A stretch of 64,000 bases of DNA from Bacteroidia bacterium (lineage in GTDB: Bacteria; Bacteroidota; Bacteroidia; Cytophagales; Cyclobacteriaceae): positions 35,006 through 99,005 of the forward strand of contig JAUHYU010000004.1 in NCBI GenBank assembly GCA_030426345.1. Reading direction: 5' to 3'. Positions 34,258-44,068 of the stretch are shown here, piece after piece. Both the position numbers and the translations under genes were made by a program. The stretch's first letter is position 1. The number at the start of each line of letters is the position of its first letter. Below the pieces are notes generated by a model. It had not been told where the DNA came from. It was given only the letters and a program-made list of their open reading frames with translations, and did no database searches.

Positions 34258-36282
34258 ATGAAACGACGCGAGACGATTAAGTTGTTAGGGCTTTTGCCAA
34301 TTGTTCCATTAGCTAGTCTTAACAGTACACCAGCAAAGCAAATCCATGATAAAACCATCAAATCAAGCTATAATCTGATTATTTATGGTGGTACGCCTGG
34401 AGGAATATCGTGCGCGATTCGGGCAGCAAGAGAAGGCTTGGAAGTATTGATTGTGAACCATAACCAACATTTGGGCGGGATGTTTGTGAACGGACTCGGC
34501 ACAATGGATACCCTTTACAATGGCTCAAGGTCTCCTATCTATGATGAGTTTCGATACAACATTTATGACTATTATAGATCAAAATACGGATATAATTCAG
34601 CACAGTATCAGGAATCTAATCCAGGCTTTCCAAAAACCCGGTTTGAATCGCATGTAGCTGAGCAAATAATAACCGAAATGCTAAAAAGGGAATCCAAAAT
34701 CACCATTTTAAAAGGCTATTATCCTGAAAGCACCGAAACAAGAAATCGTCGGTTAAGTAATATTACTTTTCGTAAAAAACATGAACAAGAAACGATCAGC
34801 GTAAGGAGCGATATCTTCGCAGATTGTTCCTATGAGGGAGATTTAGCCGCAGTATCGGGAATAAAATATCGATTAGGAAGAGAATCAAGTAAGGAATTTG
34901 GAGAGGAACACGCTGGTGTTGCATATATGCAAAAGGACTACTGGCCACCAAAAGGACAGATTGATGAAGCACAACTTGAAAATGTCGGCAAACTAAATCT
35001 ATTTAGATATAAAGCATGGTCTGGACTCATCAAGCCAGAAAGCAGCGGCGAAGCTCATGATGCAATTCAGGCTTATAATATTCGTACGACTCTTACTAAT
35101 GACCCCAAGAATAGAATTATACCTAAAAAACCCAAAAACTATGATCCTACATATATTCGAAAAACTTTCCATGAGAAATTAGATGCGGGATTGGATATTC
35201 CCAATCTAAAAACTAGCTGGAACGAACCCGAATTAGTCGGTGAACAGAATAAATACATCGAAGGAGATTGGGAGGAAAGACAGCGGATCACCGAAAAATT
35301 CCGGGAGGTGACTTTAGGCGTGCTTTATTTTAATCAAAACGATCCCTCTGTAACCAAAGAAGGAAGAGAATATTGGAAGCAATTCGGATTGTCAAAAAAC
35401 GAATATCAGGATAATGGACATCTACCTTATGAAATTTATGTTCGGGAAGGACGAAGAATTATTGGACGATCTGTCTTTACAGAAAATGATGCCAAGCTCA
35501 CAAAAGGATTGAATAGAGCTCCTATTCACGGGGATAGCATCAGTATCACAGAATGGTTTATGGATTCCCACGCGTGTACAGATCAAACCATTAAAGGAAG
35601 TAAAAAGGAAGGTGAAGTGATGTTAAAAAACAAGACTTTTCCAGGCCAAATACCTTTGGGTACAATTTTCCCGGAGGATCTTGATAATTTGATCGTACCG
35701 GTCTGTCTCTCTGCTTCTCATATCGGCTGGGGAACTATCCGCTTAGAACCCACTTGGATGAGTATTGGAGAAGCAGCCGGCTATGCTGCATCTTTGGCCA
35801 TTAAAAGCCAGATGTCGCCTTCTCAAGTTGACAGTAATAAATTGGTTCGCTTGCTGGCTAAAAAACGCATTATGCTGTCATTTTTCAATGATTTGGAAGG
35901 ACTGGAATATGCTTCATGGTATCCGGCAATCCAGTATCTTGGCACACAGGGTTTCTTTGGATCTTATGAGGCGCAACCCAATGAACACCTGACTTCAACG
36001 GTTGCTAACACTTGGATAGCCAATCTGAAGAAATGGGTAAACAATCAATCATCTGACCCAACATCTGATGCTAGAGATGTATTACATGCGGAACAGCAAG
36101 GAGGAAGTCCGGTTACAGCCCAATTATTTGCAAAACAACTCAGCGAAGTTTTAGCCGAATCAGATGTTGACTTGGGAAAAATATTGCAATTGATTGATAG
36201 GTTAAATATTCCTTCTGATTCAATAATGACCCGTGGCAATGCTTGTAGAATCATCTTTGAAGCAACTTCTGGAAAAAGTTAA
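34258..36282 (+). CDS. Exported FAD-dependent oxidoreductase (FAD_oxidored family)
   Basis: Flavoprotein of 674 residues, probably exported: it starts MKRRETIKLLGLLPIVPLAS, which resembles a Tat-type leader. The Rossmann motif IIYGGTPGGISCAIRAAREG lies near 42-61, followed by GGMFVNGLGTMDT. A second conserved region is VPVCLSASHIGWGTIRLEPTWMS...GEAAGYAA near 480-515, typical of FAD_oxidored proteins in Bacteroidota and Planctomycetota glycan loci. It lies downstream of the SusC/SusD operon but behind its terminator, so it probably has its own promoter. Substrate unknown, perhaps a sugar or sugar acid. Confidence 0.88.
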   Translation: MKRRETIKLLGLLPIVPLASLNSTPAKQIHDKTIKSSYNLIIYGGTPGGISCAIRAAREGLEVLIVNHNQHLGGMFVNGLGTMDTLYNGSRSPIYDEFRYNIYDYYRSKYGYNSAQYQESNPGFPKTRFESHVAEQIITEMLKRESKITILKGYYPESTETRNRRLSNITFRKKHEQETISVRSDIFADCSYEGDLAAVSGIKYRLGRESSKEFGEEHAGVAYMQKDYWPPKGQIDEAQLENVGKLNLFRYKAWSGLIKPESSGEAHDAIQAYNIRTTLTNDPKNRIIPKKPKNYDPTYIRKTFHEKLDAGLDIPNLKTSWNEPELVGEQNKYIEGDWEERQRITEKFREVTLGVLYFNQNDPSVTKEGREYWKQFGLSKNEYQDNGHLPYEIYVREGRRIIGRSVFTENDAKLTKGLNRAPIHGDSISITEWFMDSHACTDQTIKGSKKEGEVMLKNKTFPGQIPLGTIFPEDLDNLIVPVCLSASHIGWGTIRLEPTWMSIGEAAGYAASLAIKSQMSPSQVDSNKLVRLLAKKRIMLSFFNDLEGLEYASWYPAIQYLGTQGFFGSYEAQPNEHLTSTVANTWIANLKKWVNNQSSDPTSDARDVLHAEQQGGSPVTAQLFAKQLSEVLAESDVDLGKILQLIDRLNIPSDSIMTRGNACRIIFEATSGKS

Positions 36283-36289
36283 TGACTGC

Positions 36290-37135
36290 TCACTTCCGCT
36301 TCATCAAATATTTATAACTCCCAGAGTTAAAAACCTCTATAAATCCATGAAGATCAAGAAAGTTCATTTTAGCGGCAGGAGTAGAAATATCATCCATGGA
36401 TTTTGAATGCTTTTTCAGTATAAAATGAGGGGATTGGCGTGTACCTGTTTTGGGATCGAGCCAAAAAGACATCGAAGCCAACTTGTCCACCAACTCAAAA
36501 CCCAAATTGCTCCAAGAATTCTTTGCTGACCAGTCTGCATCGATGTAAGTCATGATGTCGTCCGGATTTTGCTGTTTTATAAATTGCTTCAATAATTTGG
36601 AAAAACCACCCACCACTGTAGTATTCAGTTTGTTACAAAAATGTTGCAATTCATAAGAATCATAAACGATTCCATCTCTAATTATTTCCCTGCTTTTGCT
36701 AAACGACATCGCCGCCACTAATTCATTTTCATGGAATAGCCCAAACTTATATTTGGCCTTGAAGGGCATATTTAGATGATTAAAGGCCAAGAAATCCATG
36801 AGTCGGGCATTATCTAACGGGGCAATTTTTGTTTCACGGCCGTGGATTTTATGGGTATTTCCCAACAGAGAACTCATCTTAGACGTGATCTTTTCCCGAT
36901 TAAAAATCCAATGATCTTCCCAAAGATGCACAATTTTCAACCCATCAGGTTTCTCACACAAATCCTCAGCAGAGGTTTTTTCTCCAACATAGTGAAATTT
37001 TATTCCACAATTTACTTCAGGCAACAGAACATCCACCACTTGCTCTGAAGCAATCTTGCCGTTCAAAACCATGGGTTTTCCATGGTTTTCTTTCTTTAAA
37101 TATTCAATAACCTCTTGCCCGAAATTGTCATTCAT
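36290..37135 (-). CDS. Uncharacterised protein, phage/homing-endonuclease-like with GNAT-like region
   Basis: I cannot assign a function. Of 281 residues, the first half has LKIVHLWEDHWIFNREKITS (about 65-85), similar to proteins with a VSR-like nuclease fold seen in phages. The second half has KFGLFHENELVAAMSFSKSRE and MTYIDADWSAKNSWSNLGFEL, which resembles acyltransferase-like segments of the same phage proteins. The last 45 residues contain two inverted copies of the repeat core (KHSKSMDD and LHGF). A broken copy of its 3' end lies at 33785-33960, so this gene has been duplicated locally. It converges on the FAD gene with 7 bp between stops. Confidence 0.6.
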   Translation of the reverse strand: MNDNFGQEVIEYLKKENHGKPMVLNGKIASEQVVDVLLPEVNCGIKFHYVGEKTSAEDLCEKPDGLKIVHLWEDHWIFNREKITSKMSSLLGNTHKIHGRETKIAPLDNARLMDFLAFNHLNMPFKAKYKFGLFHENELVAAMSFSKSREIIRDGIVYDSYELQHFCNKLNTTVVGGFSKLLKQFIKQQNPDDIMTYIDADWSAKNSWSNLGFELVDKLASMSFWLDPKTGTRQSPHFILKKHSKSMDDISTPAAKMNFLDLHGFIEVFNSGSYKYLMKRK

Positions 37136-37289
37136 TTATGATATGCCTTTCATGGAAAAACAATGGATTTAATGCAAAATGACCACGTTGCGGATCAGAT
37201 GGTAAAACATAATTTTTATTCACCTTGACGCAATTATTTATTACCTTCAAAAGTTTAAATTTAGCTACTAAAAAAAACACAACGCTATT

Positions 37290-38492
37290 ATGGACTCAAT
37301 GCGATTATTTATTCTGGGTTTATCCGTTCTCGGTTTCCTCTCTTGCACATCACAAAATCCAACAGCAGTAGAAGTAAACGTCACCAATAATCTGGACAAA
37401 GATCGAAAAAGCGAAACAATAGAAATAGCAATCTCCGATTTATCCTCAATACTCACCGGCCACAAGGCTGAGCAACTAATTGTGAAAGATGCCAAAACTA
37501 ACAAGGCATTGCGCAGCCAATTAATCGATCTCGATGGAGATAAAAAACCGGATCAGCTGATTTTTCAAAGTAGTTTCGGAGCTAACGAGCAAAAACATTT
37601 TCATATCGAAATTAAAAAGGAGAATGAACAAATTCCAACTTCCGAAATCAGCACATTTGCCAGATTCGTCCCTGAGCGGATCGATGACTTTGCTTGGGAA
37701 AATGACAAGGTAGCTTTCAGGACATATGGCCCTGAGGCACAGAGATTAACTGAATCAGGATCTAAAGGCGGCACGTTATCAAGCGGAATCGATTGTTGGC
37801 TAAAAAGAGTGGATTATCCCATTGTCAATAAGTGGTACAAAGAAGATTTGGAAGATGGTAAATCCTACCATAAGGATCATGGCGAAGGGCTGGACAATTA
37901 TCATGTTGGAGCGAGCCGCGGCACAGGTGGTACGGGTATATGGAAAAATGACACTTTATTGGCCTCTAAAAATTTTGAAAGCTGGGAAATCATCGCCAAT
38001 GGCCCGATCCGGACTATATTTGAATTGAACTATGGCACATGGGATGCAGATGGTTTACCCGTTCAGGAAGTAAAACGGATATCCATAGATCTGGGAGAAA
38101 ACCTTTATAAAAACACACTGATCCTTGATAATTATAAAGAATTGCCCAACATCACTCTTGGTATCACGCTTCACGAAAAAGTAGGAAATGTTGCTTCAGA
38201 TGAAAAAAAGGGTTGGTTCAGATACATGGAACCAATTGATGACTCCGAAATTTCAACGGCGATTGTTGTCGATCCTGCACTGATTACAGAATTTATCGAT
38301 CATCGTGTCGATGACCCAGATCTCAGTAACCTTTTGGTCGTTTGCAAGCCAGCACCAGAGGTTGTTTACTATGCTGGTTTCGCGTGGAAGAAAGCCAATC
38401 AATACAGTTTACCTGATGGATTTGATGCATATTTAGCCGACTTTTCGACAAGGATTGCTTCACCGCTAGTGGTAGAAGTCGGGACTAATTAA
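37290..38492 (+). CDS. DUF4861-family lipoprotein
   Basis: Exported protein of 400 residues with a lipoprotein signal (LFILGLSVLGFLSCTS). The family DUF4861 is common in polysaccharide utilisation loci of Bacteroidota, often beside pectin or uronic-acid enzymes. Typical segments are FVPERIDDFAWENDKVAFRT, YGPEAQ, SGIDCWLKRVDYPIVNKWY and GASRGTGGTGIW. The catalytic role is not established, but some members are placed with glycoside hydrolases. Start at 37290; a second Met three codons later would also keep the signal. Confidence 0.88.
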   Translation: MDSMRLFILGLSVLGFLSCTSQNPTAVEVNVTNNLDKDRKSETIEIAISDLSSILTGHKAEQLIVKDAKTNKALRSQLIDLDGDKKPDQLIFQSSFGANEQKHFHIEIKKENEQIPTSEISTFARFVPERIDDFAWENDKVAFRTYGPEAQRLTESGSKGGTLSSGIDCWLKRVDYPIVNKWYKEDLEDGKSYHKDHGEGLDNYHVGASRGTGGTGIWKNDTLLASKNFESWEIIANGPIRTIFELNYGTWDADGLPVQEVKRISIDLGENLYKNTLILDNYKELPNITLGITLHEKVGNVASDEKKGWFRYMEPIDDSEISTAIVVDPALITEFIDHRVDDPDLSNLLVVCKPAPEVVYYAGFAWKKANQYSLPDGFDAYLADFSTRIASPLVVEVGTN

Positions 38493-38499
38493 TTCTGTA

Positions 38500-39297
38500 T
38501 CAGCTCTTGAAATAAGCGCGTAAAATTCTTTCATAAAGATAATAAGGAAGATATTTTTTCAATTTAAGCCCTAAAACTTCATTGAAAGACCCCAGATAAT
38601 AATTCCTCTTTAACTTCTTTGAAGTAATTATTTTTGCAACCAATGGCCCAAAAGTTTCAGGGTTAATTCCATGATCGACTGAGGCATCCAATTGGTCAAA
38701 TACTGCTCGAAACGTTTTGCCGTAAGCGGGATCGTCTTCTTTCTGCGATACGACACGATGGCTCGCTATGTCTGTCATCACTTCTCCAGGATGAATCGTA
38801 CAAGCCTGAATACCAAACCGCTCCACCTCCATGCGCAGCGTCTCAGTCACCAAATCCATGGCTCCTTTACTAGAACTATAAAATGCCCTAAAAGGCAAAC
38901 CGATCATGGATCCCAGCGTACTCATGTTAATAATCCGGCCATAGTTTTGCTCCCTCATATGAGGCAATACCATTTGCGTGACACGCAACACGCCATAAAA
39001 ATTTACATCAAATGACTTTTGCACATCAGCGATTGGCGTGGTCTCCACAGCACCCGCAGATCCCACTCCGGCATTGTTGATCAATACATCAATCCTACCC
39101 TCATTTGCTATAATGGAATTTATTGCCTTTTCTACACTTTCGTCCTTTGTCACATCAATTTTTAGAGAGTAAAAATCACTGTTTTGTGGAGCAGTCCTGC
39201 TGCCTCCATAAACCTTATTGCCTTTTTTAGCTAAATATGTTGCTATCGCTAGACCGATTCCTGATGAGGCACCAGTGACCAAAACTACTTTATCCAT
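38500..39297 (-). CDS. Short-chain dehydrogenase/reductase (SDR)
   Basis: NAD(P)-dependent oxidoreductase of 265 residues. The cofactor motif TGASSGIG lies at about 8-15, NNAG near 84, and the catalytic Ser/Tyr/Lys in MSTLGSMIGLPFRAFYSSSKGA (YSSSK near 150). It is a single gene, convergent with the DUF4861 gene (7 bp between stops). Substrate cannot be told; it resembles classical SDRs that act on alcohols or lipids. Confidence 0.92.
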   Translation of the reverse strand: MDKVVLVTGASSGIGLAIATYLAKKGNKVYGGSRTAPQNSDFYSLKIDVTKDESVEKAINSIIANEGRIDVLINNAGVGSAGAVETTPIADVQKSFDVNFYGVLRVTQMVLPHMREQNYGRIINMSTLGSMIGLPFRAFYSSSKGAMDLVTETLRMEVERFGIQACTIHPGEVMTDIASHRVVSQKEDDPAYGKTFRAVFDQLDASVDHGINPETFGPLVAKIITSKKLKRNYYLGSFNEVLGLKLKKYLPYYLYERILRAYFKS

Positions 39298-39488
39298 TTC
39301 ATGAAATTAATTGGCTTGCAAACATAAAAGTTTGATCTGTATATTACCTGATAATTTTAATTATTAGAAATTTTTATAAGTGGTTCTAAAAAAAAATTCG
39401 ACTATAATGATAGTTATTTCCAGTTTTCATTTATTTTTAGAATCACATTATCTATTTTACCTAAGTATTAACCACTAAACACATTGTA

Positions 39489-39890
39489 ATGAAAAAATCC
39501 GGAGTACTATTAGTTGCTGCAGCATTTGTATCAGCAACATTTTTGCAAATGAATACCGTGAAAAAAGACAATTCAACGACAGAGGATACTGAAGTGGCGG
39601 TAAAAATACCAAAAAAGGTGCAGGCTGTTATTGACAAATCATGCTATGGCTGTCATAGCGCAGACGGCAAATCCGACAAAGCAAAGGACAAACTACGATG
39701 GGACAAGATGCAAGAATACAGCAAGGAAGATTTGGTTTCTATCTTTGATGAAATCATCGAAGTCGCGGAGGAGCAAGAAATGCCTCCAAAAAAGTTTTTG
39801 GAGAAAAAACCTGAAGTTAAACCCACAGAGAAGGAATATGCAGCCCTGATCAAATGGGCAGAAAAGGAAGCTGACAAGCTTTTAAAATAA
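39489..39890 (+). CDS. Haem-binding domain protein (Haem_bd), exported
   Basis: Exported protein of 133 residues with signal peptide (KKSGVLLVAAAFVSATFLQM) and a c-type haem motif CYGCHSADG near 56-64, followed by a charged helical tail. It is related to the proteins at 25961 and 39988. It lies 97 bp before the next haem protein, separated by a terminator hairpin, so the two may be transcribed separately. Confidence 0.85.
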   Translation: MKKSGVLLVAAAFVSATFLQMNTVKKDNSTTEDTEVAVKIPKKVQAVIDKSCYGCHSADGKSDKAKDKLRWDKMQEYSKEDLVSIFDEIIEVAEEQEMPPKKFLEKKPEVKPTEKEYAALIKWAEKEADKLLK

Positions 39891-39894
39891 TGTG

Positions 39895-39924
39895 AATGGC
39901 CTCTAAAATGAGGCCATTTTTTTT
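39895..39924 (+). terminator. Intrinsic terminator after the first haem-binding gene
   Basis: aatggcctc / gaggccatt form a perfect 9-bp stem with loop taaaat and a T-run of eight. It lies 4 bp past the stop codon. Confidence 0.9.
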
Positions 39925-39987
39925 ATACTTTTGCTGATAAAAAAACAGTAATTATTTTCTGAATCCATTCCTGCAAAGTTTAATACT

Positions 39988-40452
39988 ATGAAATCGCTAA
40001 AAATCTTCATCATTGTAATTGTTGTGATTTTGATTGGCATCCAACTTATTCCGTCAGCACTTCCCAAAAACAACCCAGACCTTTCCAAAGATATCTCAAA
40101 AACCCAAGATGTTACTGACGATGTTAAAATAATTTTGCACAAAGCATGCTACGACTGCCATTCTAACCAGACCGTTTATCCGTGGTATTCCAAAGTGGCT
40201 CCATCGTCATGGTTGGTGGCCAAAGATACCCGAGAAGGTCGGGAAGAACTCAATTTCTCTGACTGGTCTGATTTGAGCAAAAGAAAAAAAGTAAAATACT
40301 TCAAAGAGATTGCTGAATTGGTTGAGGAAAGGGAAATGCCCATGAAAATTTATACCGTAATTCATAGAGATGCTGCGCTTAGCGACGAGGAAATAAAAAC
40401 GCTTACAGATTGGACAAAAGCCCAGTCTAATTTACTATTGAGTGATAATTAA
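39988..40452 (+). CDS. Haem-binding domain protein (Haem_bd), membrane-anchored
   Basis: Protein of 154 residues with an N-terminal membrane anchor (LKIFIIVIVVILIGIQLIP) and the motif CYDCHSNQTVYPWYSKVAP near 53-71. It closely resembles the protein at 25961 (same CxDCHSNQT-YPWYS core and EREMPM / DEEMPL segment), so they are paralogues. It stands near the PNGase-like gene but with a 63-bp gap; a shared function is not evident. Confidence 0.9.
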   Translation: MKSLKIFIIVIVVILIGIQLIPSALPKNNPDLSKDISKTQDVTDDVKIILHKACYDCHSNQTVYPWYSKVAPSSWLVAKDTREGREELNFSDWSDLSKRKKVKYFKEIAELVEEREMPMKIYTVIHRDAALSDEEIKTLTDWTKAQSNLLLSDN

Positions 40453-40515
40453 TTTAACCAACTCAAGAACATTCTAGGCTTTTTTCACTTATGCAGCGCA
40501 TAACCAATTACCAAA

Positions 40516-42216
40516 ATGAATAACAAAACAGCTCTAAAATGTATGCTTTTTGCATACTTATTTTCTGCAATGGCTCTTGAGGTTTTGGGCAGCAATCCTA
40601 TAAAAGTCACCTACAACAGAATCAATAATGGCAAAGTTATTCCTAATTCTGAGATAACCTTGATTTACCACAATCAAATAGCATATCTTGATAAGGATGA
40701 CGCTAAAATTCGCCAATTTATGGATTTTAGCAGAAAGCAAAACGTGACAATCTTAAAATATAATGGAGAACTCTACAAAGCAAATACTCCTTTTGAAACC
40801 CTCACCAAGCCGGAATTCAAAAACAATCAGGATACCATCATGGGCTATATATGCGATTATGCGTGGTTCTTTTCATTCTCGAATAAAATAGAAGTATGGT
40901 TTACCGAACAAACCGGAGCCAAAGGATCGCCATACAGTGCTTACCTTCCAGGTAATAAGGTATTGGCTTTGAAAATTGTAATCAACGGCAACCGCACCAT
41001 CTTGGCCGATTCGATAGAAGAAATAACAGAAGAGTCTATTCCCGAATATCCGTATGAGATAGCCAAGGAAATATCAATTCCTGAATTGGAAGAGTTGAAA
41101 ATAAAATCTAGATATGTGACACTCAAAATATTTAATGAAGAAACCATAAACTTTGACAACGCTATCAAACCTACAAAAACCAATGATACCGATACATCTA
41201 CTGTGTATCATTTTTTAAAAGGGACAATCACACTAAAGAAAATAAAACTACCTGAAATCCATGAAAAAGGAGCACGAGTTTTCGCCAAATTGACATCTTG
41301 GTCCAATGGAGATGCTTACGACAGAACGGGGTCTGTTTTTATTGTTTCACCAACTGAGGAAAAATCATCCATTTTAGATGCTCTGCAATATGGTTTAGAT
41401 AGGCTTCCTGTATATACAGACAATGCCGATAAAAAATATCAAGGCATTGTAAGCAATGATACTTTCGATACGCCCATTGAGATCATGCGATTTTTTACAT
41501 CTTTTGGTGTACGAGATTTTAATACCCGTCGTGTAATCAATAATTATCCCTGGAAAGATGCCGCTGAATATAAACAAGAAGTCACATCGGTGATACCGGG
41601 TGATGTTGATGAAATTTGGGTCGGTGTATTTATAGGAAATTATGACAAGGGAGGCCATAAGGTAAGTTTAGAATTTGATTTCTATCCATCATTTGGAGAC
41701 GAAGAAAAGATGGCTATACAATGGGTAAAACCAATTTTTAACACAGTTAATATCCTGGAAATGTCAGGGCAGAATTATGGTAGGTTGTTTAAAACTGATA
41801 CACTGAAAGCTACTTTTGACCTTCATGGAAATATCGACGATTTGCAACTTCTATTTACCTCAACAGGTCATGGTGGATGGGGACAGGGCGATGAATTCGT
41901 ACCTAAACTAAATCAGGTTTTTATAGACGGTGTCAAAGTTTTTACCGTTGTGCCATGGCGTACAGATTGCGCTACTTATAGGTTATACAATCCTGCGTCT
42001 GGTAATTTCGGCAATGGGATGTCTTCCAGTGACCTCAGCAGATCCAACTGGTGTCCGGCCACATTAACACCGCCATATCTTATCCCTTTGGATCGACTGC
42101 AAGAAGGCCAACATACCCTAAAAGTAGTGATCGATCAAGGAGAGGACGAAGGCGGTAGTTTTAGCCACTGGAGCGTATCCGGTACGTTAACAGGCCAAAT
42201 GAACAAAGCGGAATAA
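40516..42216 (+). CDS. PNGase F-like exported protein (peptide-N-glycosidase F family)
   Basis: Predicted secreted amidase that releases N-glycans from glycoproteins. Of 566 residues: signal peptide to about 26, an N-terminal bowl-like region (GYICDYAWFFSFSNKIEVWF at about 115-135) common in Bacteroidota members, then two jelly-roll domains. The first includes RFFTSFGVRDFNTRR near 322 and VDEIWVGVFIGNYDKGGHKV; the second has TSTGHGGWGQGDEFVPKLNQ, WRTDCATYRLYNPASGNFG and SRSNWCPA, whose Cys and Trp positions fit PNGase F. Catalytic Asp/Glu residues cannot be fixed without an alignment. It could work with the nutrient loci nearby (inference). Confidence 0.83.
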   Translation: MNNKTALKCMLFAYLFSAMALEVLGSNPIKVTYNRINNGKVIPNSEITLIYHNQIAYLDKDDAKIRQFMDFSRKQNVTILKYNGELYKANTPFETLTKPEFKNNQDTIMGYICDYAWFFSFSNKIEVWFTEQTGAKGSPYSAYLPGNKVLALKIVINGNRTILADSIEEITEESIPEYPYEIAKEISIPELEELKIKSRYVTLKIFNEETINFDNAIKPTKTNDTDTSTVYHFLKGTITLKKIKLPEIHEKGARVFAKLTSWSNGDAYDRTGSVFIVSPTEEKSSILDALQYGLDRLPVYTDNADKKYQGIVSNDTFDTPIEIMRFFTSFGVRDFNTRRVINNYPWKDAAEYKQEVTSVIPGDVDEIWVGVFIGNYDKGGHKVSLEFDFYPSFGDEEKMAIQWVKPIFNTVNILEMSGQNYGRLFKTDTLKATFDLHGNIDDLQLLFTSTGHGGWGQGDEFVPKLNQVFIDGVKVFTVVPWRTDCATYRLYNPASGNFGNGMSSSDLSRSNWCPATLTPPYLIPLDRLQEGQHTLKVVIDQGEDEGGSFSHWSVSGTLTGQMNKAE

Positions 42217-42370
42217 ATAATCCTCCTAATTCCATCTATATACTTGCGGTACCATTCTAGGTAATATCTGTTAAACCATTTTGTTCCATTTATAAAAGGT
42301 ATTTCTCATAATCACCAAACTATTGAAAGAACTTAACCGTTTTTAGTAAGTTGCTTCCCCAACTCTAAAC

Positions 42371-43756
42371 GTGAATAATCAAAATATGTCCCAAAGCTCC
42401 CAGGAACTCGGTACGGAAAAAATCAGTAAGCTGCTTATTAAGCAATCGGTTCCTGCGTCCGTTGGTTTTTTGATTATGTCTATATATTCCATTGTAGATA
42501 CCATCTATGTAGGACATTGGATTGGCCCTTTGGCAATAGGGGCTATCACGGTGGTAATGCCAATTACGTTTTTGATTTCCTCAATTGGAATGGCCATTGG
42601 TGTTGGAGGAGCATCGATCATATCTAGGGCATTAGGCAGTCGTGATCGAAAAAAAGCACTTAAGACCTTTGGCAATATGGTCAATTCTACCCTTCAGTTG
42701 GCAATTATTTTAGTGGTGCTAGGATTTGTATTAGAAGATAGCATCTTAAAATTGTTCGGGGGGAAGGGAGATATACTCCCTTTTGCCAAAGAGTATTTTG
42801 AAGTCCTTTTATTAGGCATTCCCTTCTTGGCTTGGTCCATGATGTCAAATAATGTAATCAGAGCTCAGGGAAGACCTAAAGCTGCAATGTTGATTATGGT
42901 AATTCCTGCAATTATCAACATAATACTTGATCCAATTTTTATCATTTATTTTGATATGGGACTTGCCGGAGCAGCATGGGCCACAACGATATCTTACGTA
43001 CTCAGTGCGGCTTATGCTCTATATTTCTTCTTAAAAGGAGATAGTGAGATAAAATTCATATTCAGATACTTTAAGATAGAATTTCCCTTGATCCGCGAAA
43101 TTTTTTCCATTGGTAGTATCACTCTAGCAAGGCAAAGTTCCATAAGCTTATTGATCGTAGTGCTCAATCATACTTTATATACTTATGCAGGGGAAATGGG
43201 TATTGTAATTTATGGTATTGTAAATCGTGTAATGATGTTTGCCCTTTTCCCCGTTATTGGCATTGTTCAAGGGTTTTTACCAATTGCCGGATTCAATTAT
43301 GGTGCTAATAATGTAAGTCGCGTCAAGTTGAGCATTAGCATATCTATTCGCTATGCCATGGTGCTGGCCACAATTATCTTTATAGTCATTTTTGTTTTTT
43401 CCGACAAGGTAGTTGCTGCATTCACCATCGACCAAGAATTGATTCGCGATAGCTCCTATGCATTGGTATTTGTTTTTATGATGTCCCCACTTATTGCAAT
43501 TCAAATGGTTGGGGCAGGGTACTTTCAAGCCATTGGCAAGGCGCTCCCTGCCCTGCTTCTTACACTAACCAAGCAGGGATTTTTCCTTGTTCCTTTAGTC
43601 CTAATCTTACCGGAATTTATAGGTGTGAATGGGATATGGTATTCTTTTCCAATTGCAGATGGACTTTCAGCTTTAGTAACTTGGCTTTATTTGCAAAAGG
43701 AAATAAAATCAAAATTGAATACCCCTACCAATGAATATGCTAAAGTTCCTGCGTAG
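42371..43756 (+). CDS. MATE-family multidrug/cation efflux transporter
   Basis: Inner-membrane Na+- or H+-coupled exporter with 12 predicted segments in 461 residues. The start shows the MATE pattern LLIKQSVPASVGFLIMSIYSIVDTIYVGHWIG, and the middle has GVGGASIISRALGSRDRKKA and RAQGRPKAAMLIMVIPAIIN, with similar segments in the second half (GYFQAIGKALPALLLTLTKQ). Start GTG at 42371; ATG at 42386 is an alternative. It is a single gene between the PNGase-like gene and a small orphan gene. Substrate not shown. Confidence 0.94.
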   Translation: MNNQNMSQSSQELGTEKISKLLIKQSVPASVGFLIMSIYSIVDTIYVGHWIGPLAIGAITVVMPITFLISSIGMAIGVGGASIISRALGSRDRKKALKTFGNMVNSTLQLAIILVVLGFVLEDSILKLFGGKGDILPFAKEYFEVLLLGIPFLAWSMMSNNVIRAQGRPKAAMLIMVIPAIINIILDPIFIIYFDMGLAGAAWATTISYVLSAAYALYFFLKGDSEIKFIFRYFKIEFPLIREIFSIGSITLARQSSISLLIVVLNHTLYTYAGEMGIVIYGIVNRVMMFALFPVIGIVQGFLPIAGFNYGANNVSRVKLSISISIRYAMVLATIIFIVIFVFSDKVVAAFTIDQELIRDSSYALVFVFMMSPLIAIQMVGAGYFQAIGKALPALLLTLTKQGFFLVPLVLILPEFIGVNGIWYSFPIADGLSALVTWLYLQKEIKSKLNTPTNEYAKVPA

Positions 43757-43867
43757 CTTTTCTGCTCATGAATATAATTGCACTTATTTTATAATTTATT
43801 TAATTTTACAAGGTTACCTTTGCTAATTATAGGATATACAACGATATATAATTCGAAAAATAAGTGT

Positions 43868-44068
43868 ATGAATTCTTTAAAAAGCAAGCTTGAAGTGTTA
43901 ATCGATCAAAAATTATTAGTTAATTCTATCAGGTTATCAATAATTGTAACGGCATTATTAATGGGTTATATCCATTCACCAAAAAAATCAACGGAAGTCT
44001 CTTCTATAACAAACGAGCAGACAATATTCGGTTTCAGTCAATCTTCTAGTTCTAATATATTTAATTAA
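43868..44068 (+). CDS. Small hypothetical membrane protein (66 aa)
   Basis: Not recognised. MNSLKSKLEVLIDQKLLVN is followed by one hydrophobic helix (SIRLSIIVTALLMGYI) and a Ser/Thr-rich tail. The stop overlaps the convergent PagL-like gene by 4 bp. It may be spurious; a longer frame from 43778 exists. Confidence 0.35.
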   Translation: MNSLKSKLEVLIDQKLLVNSIRLSIIVTALLMGYIHSPKKSTEVSSITNEQTIFGFSQSSSSNIFN

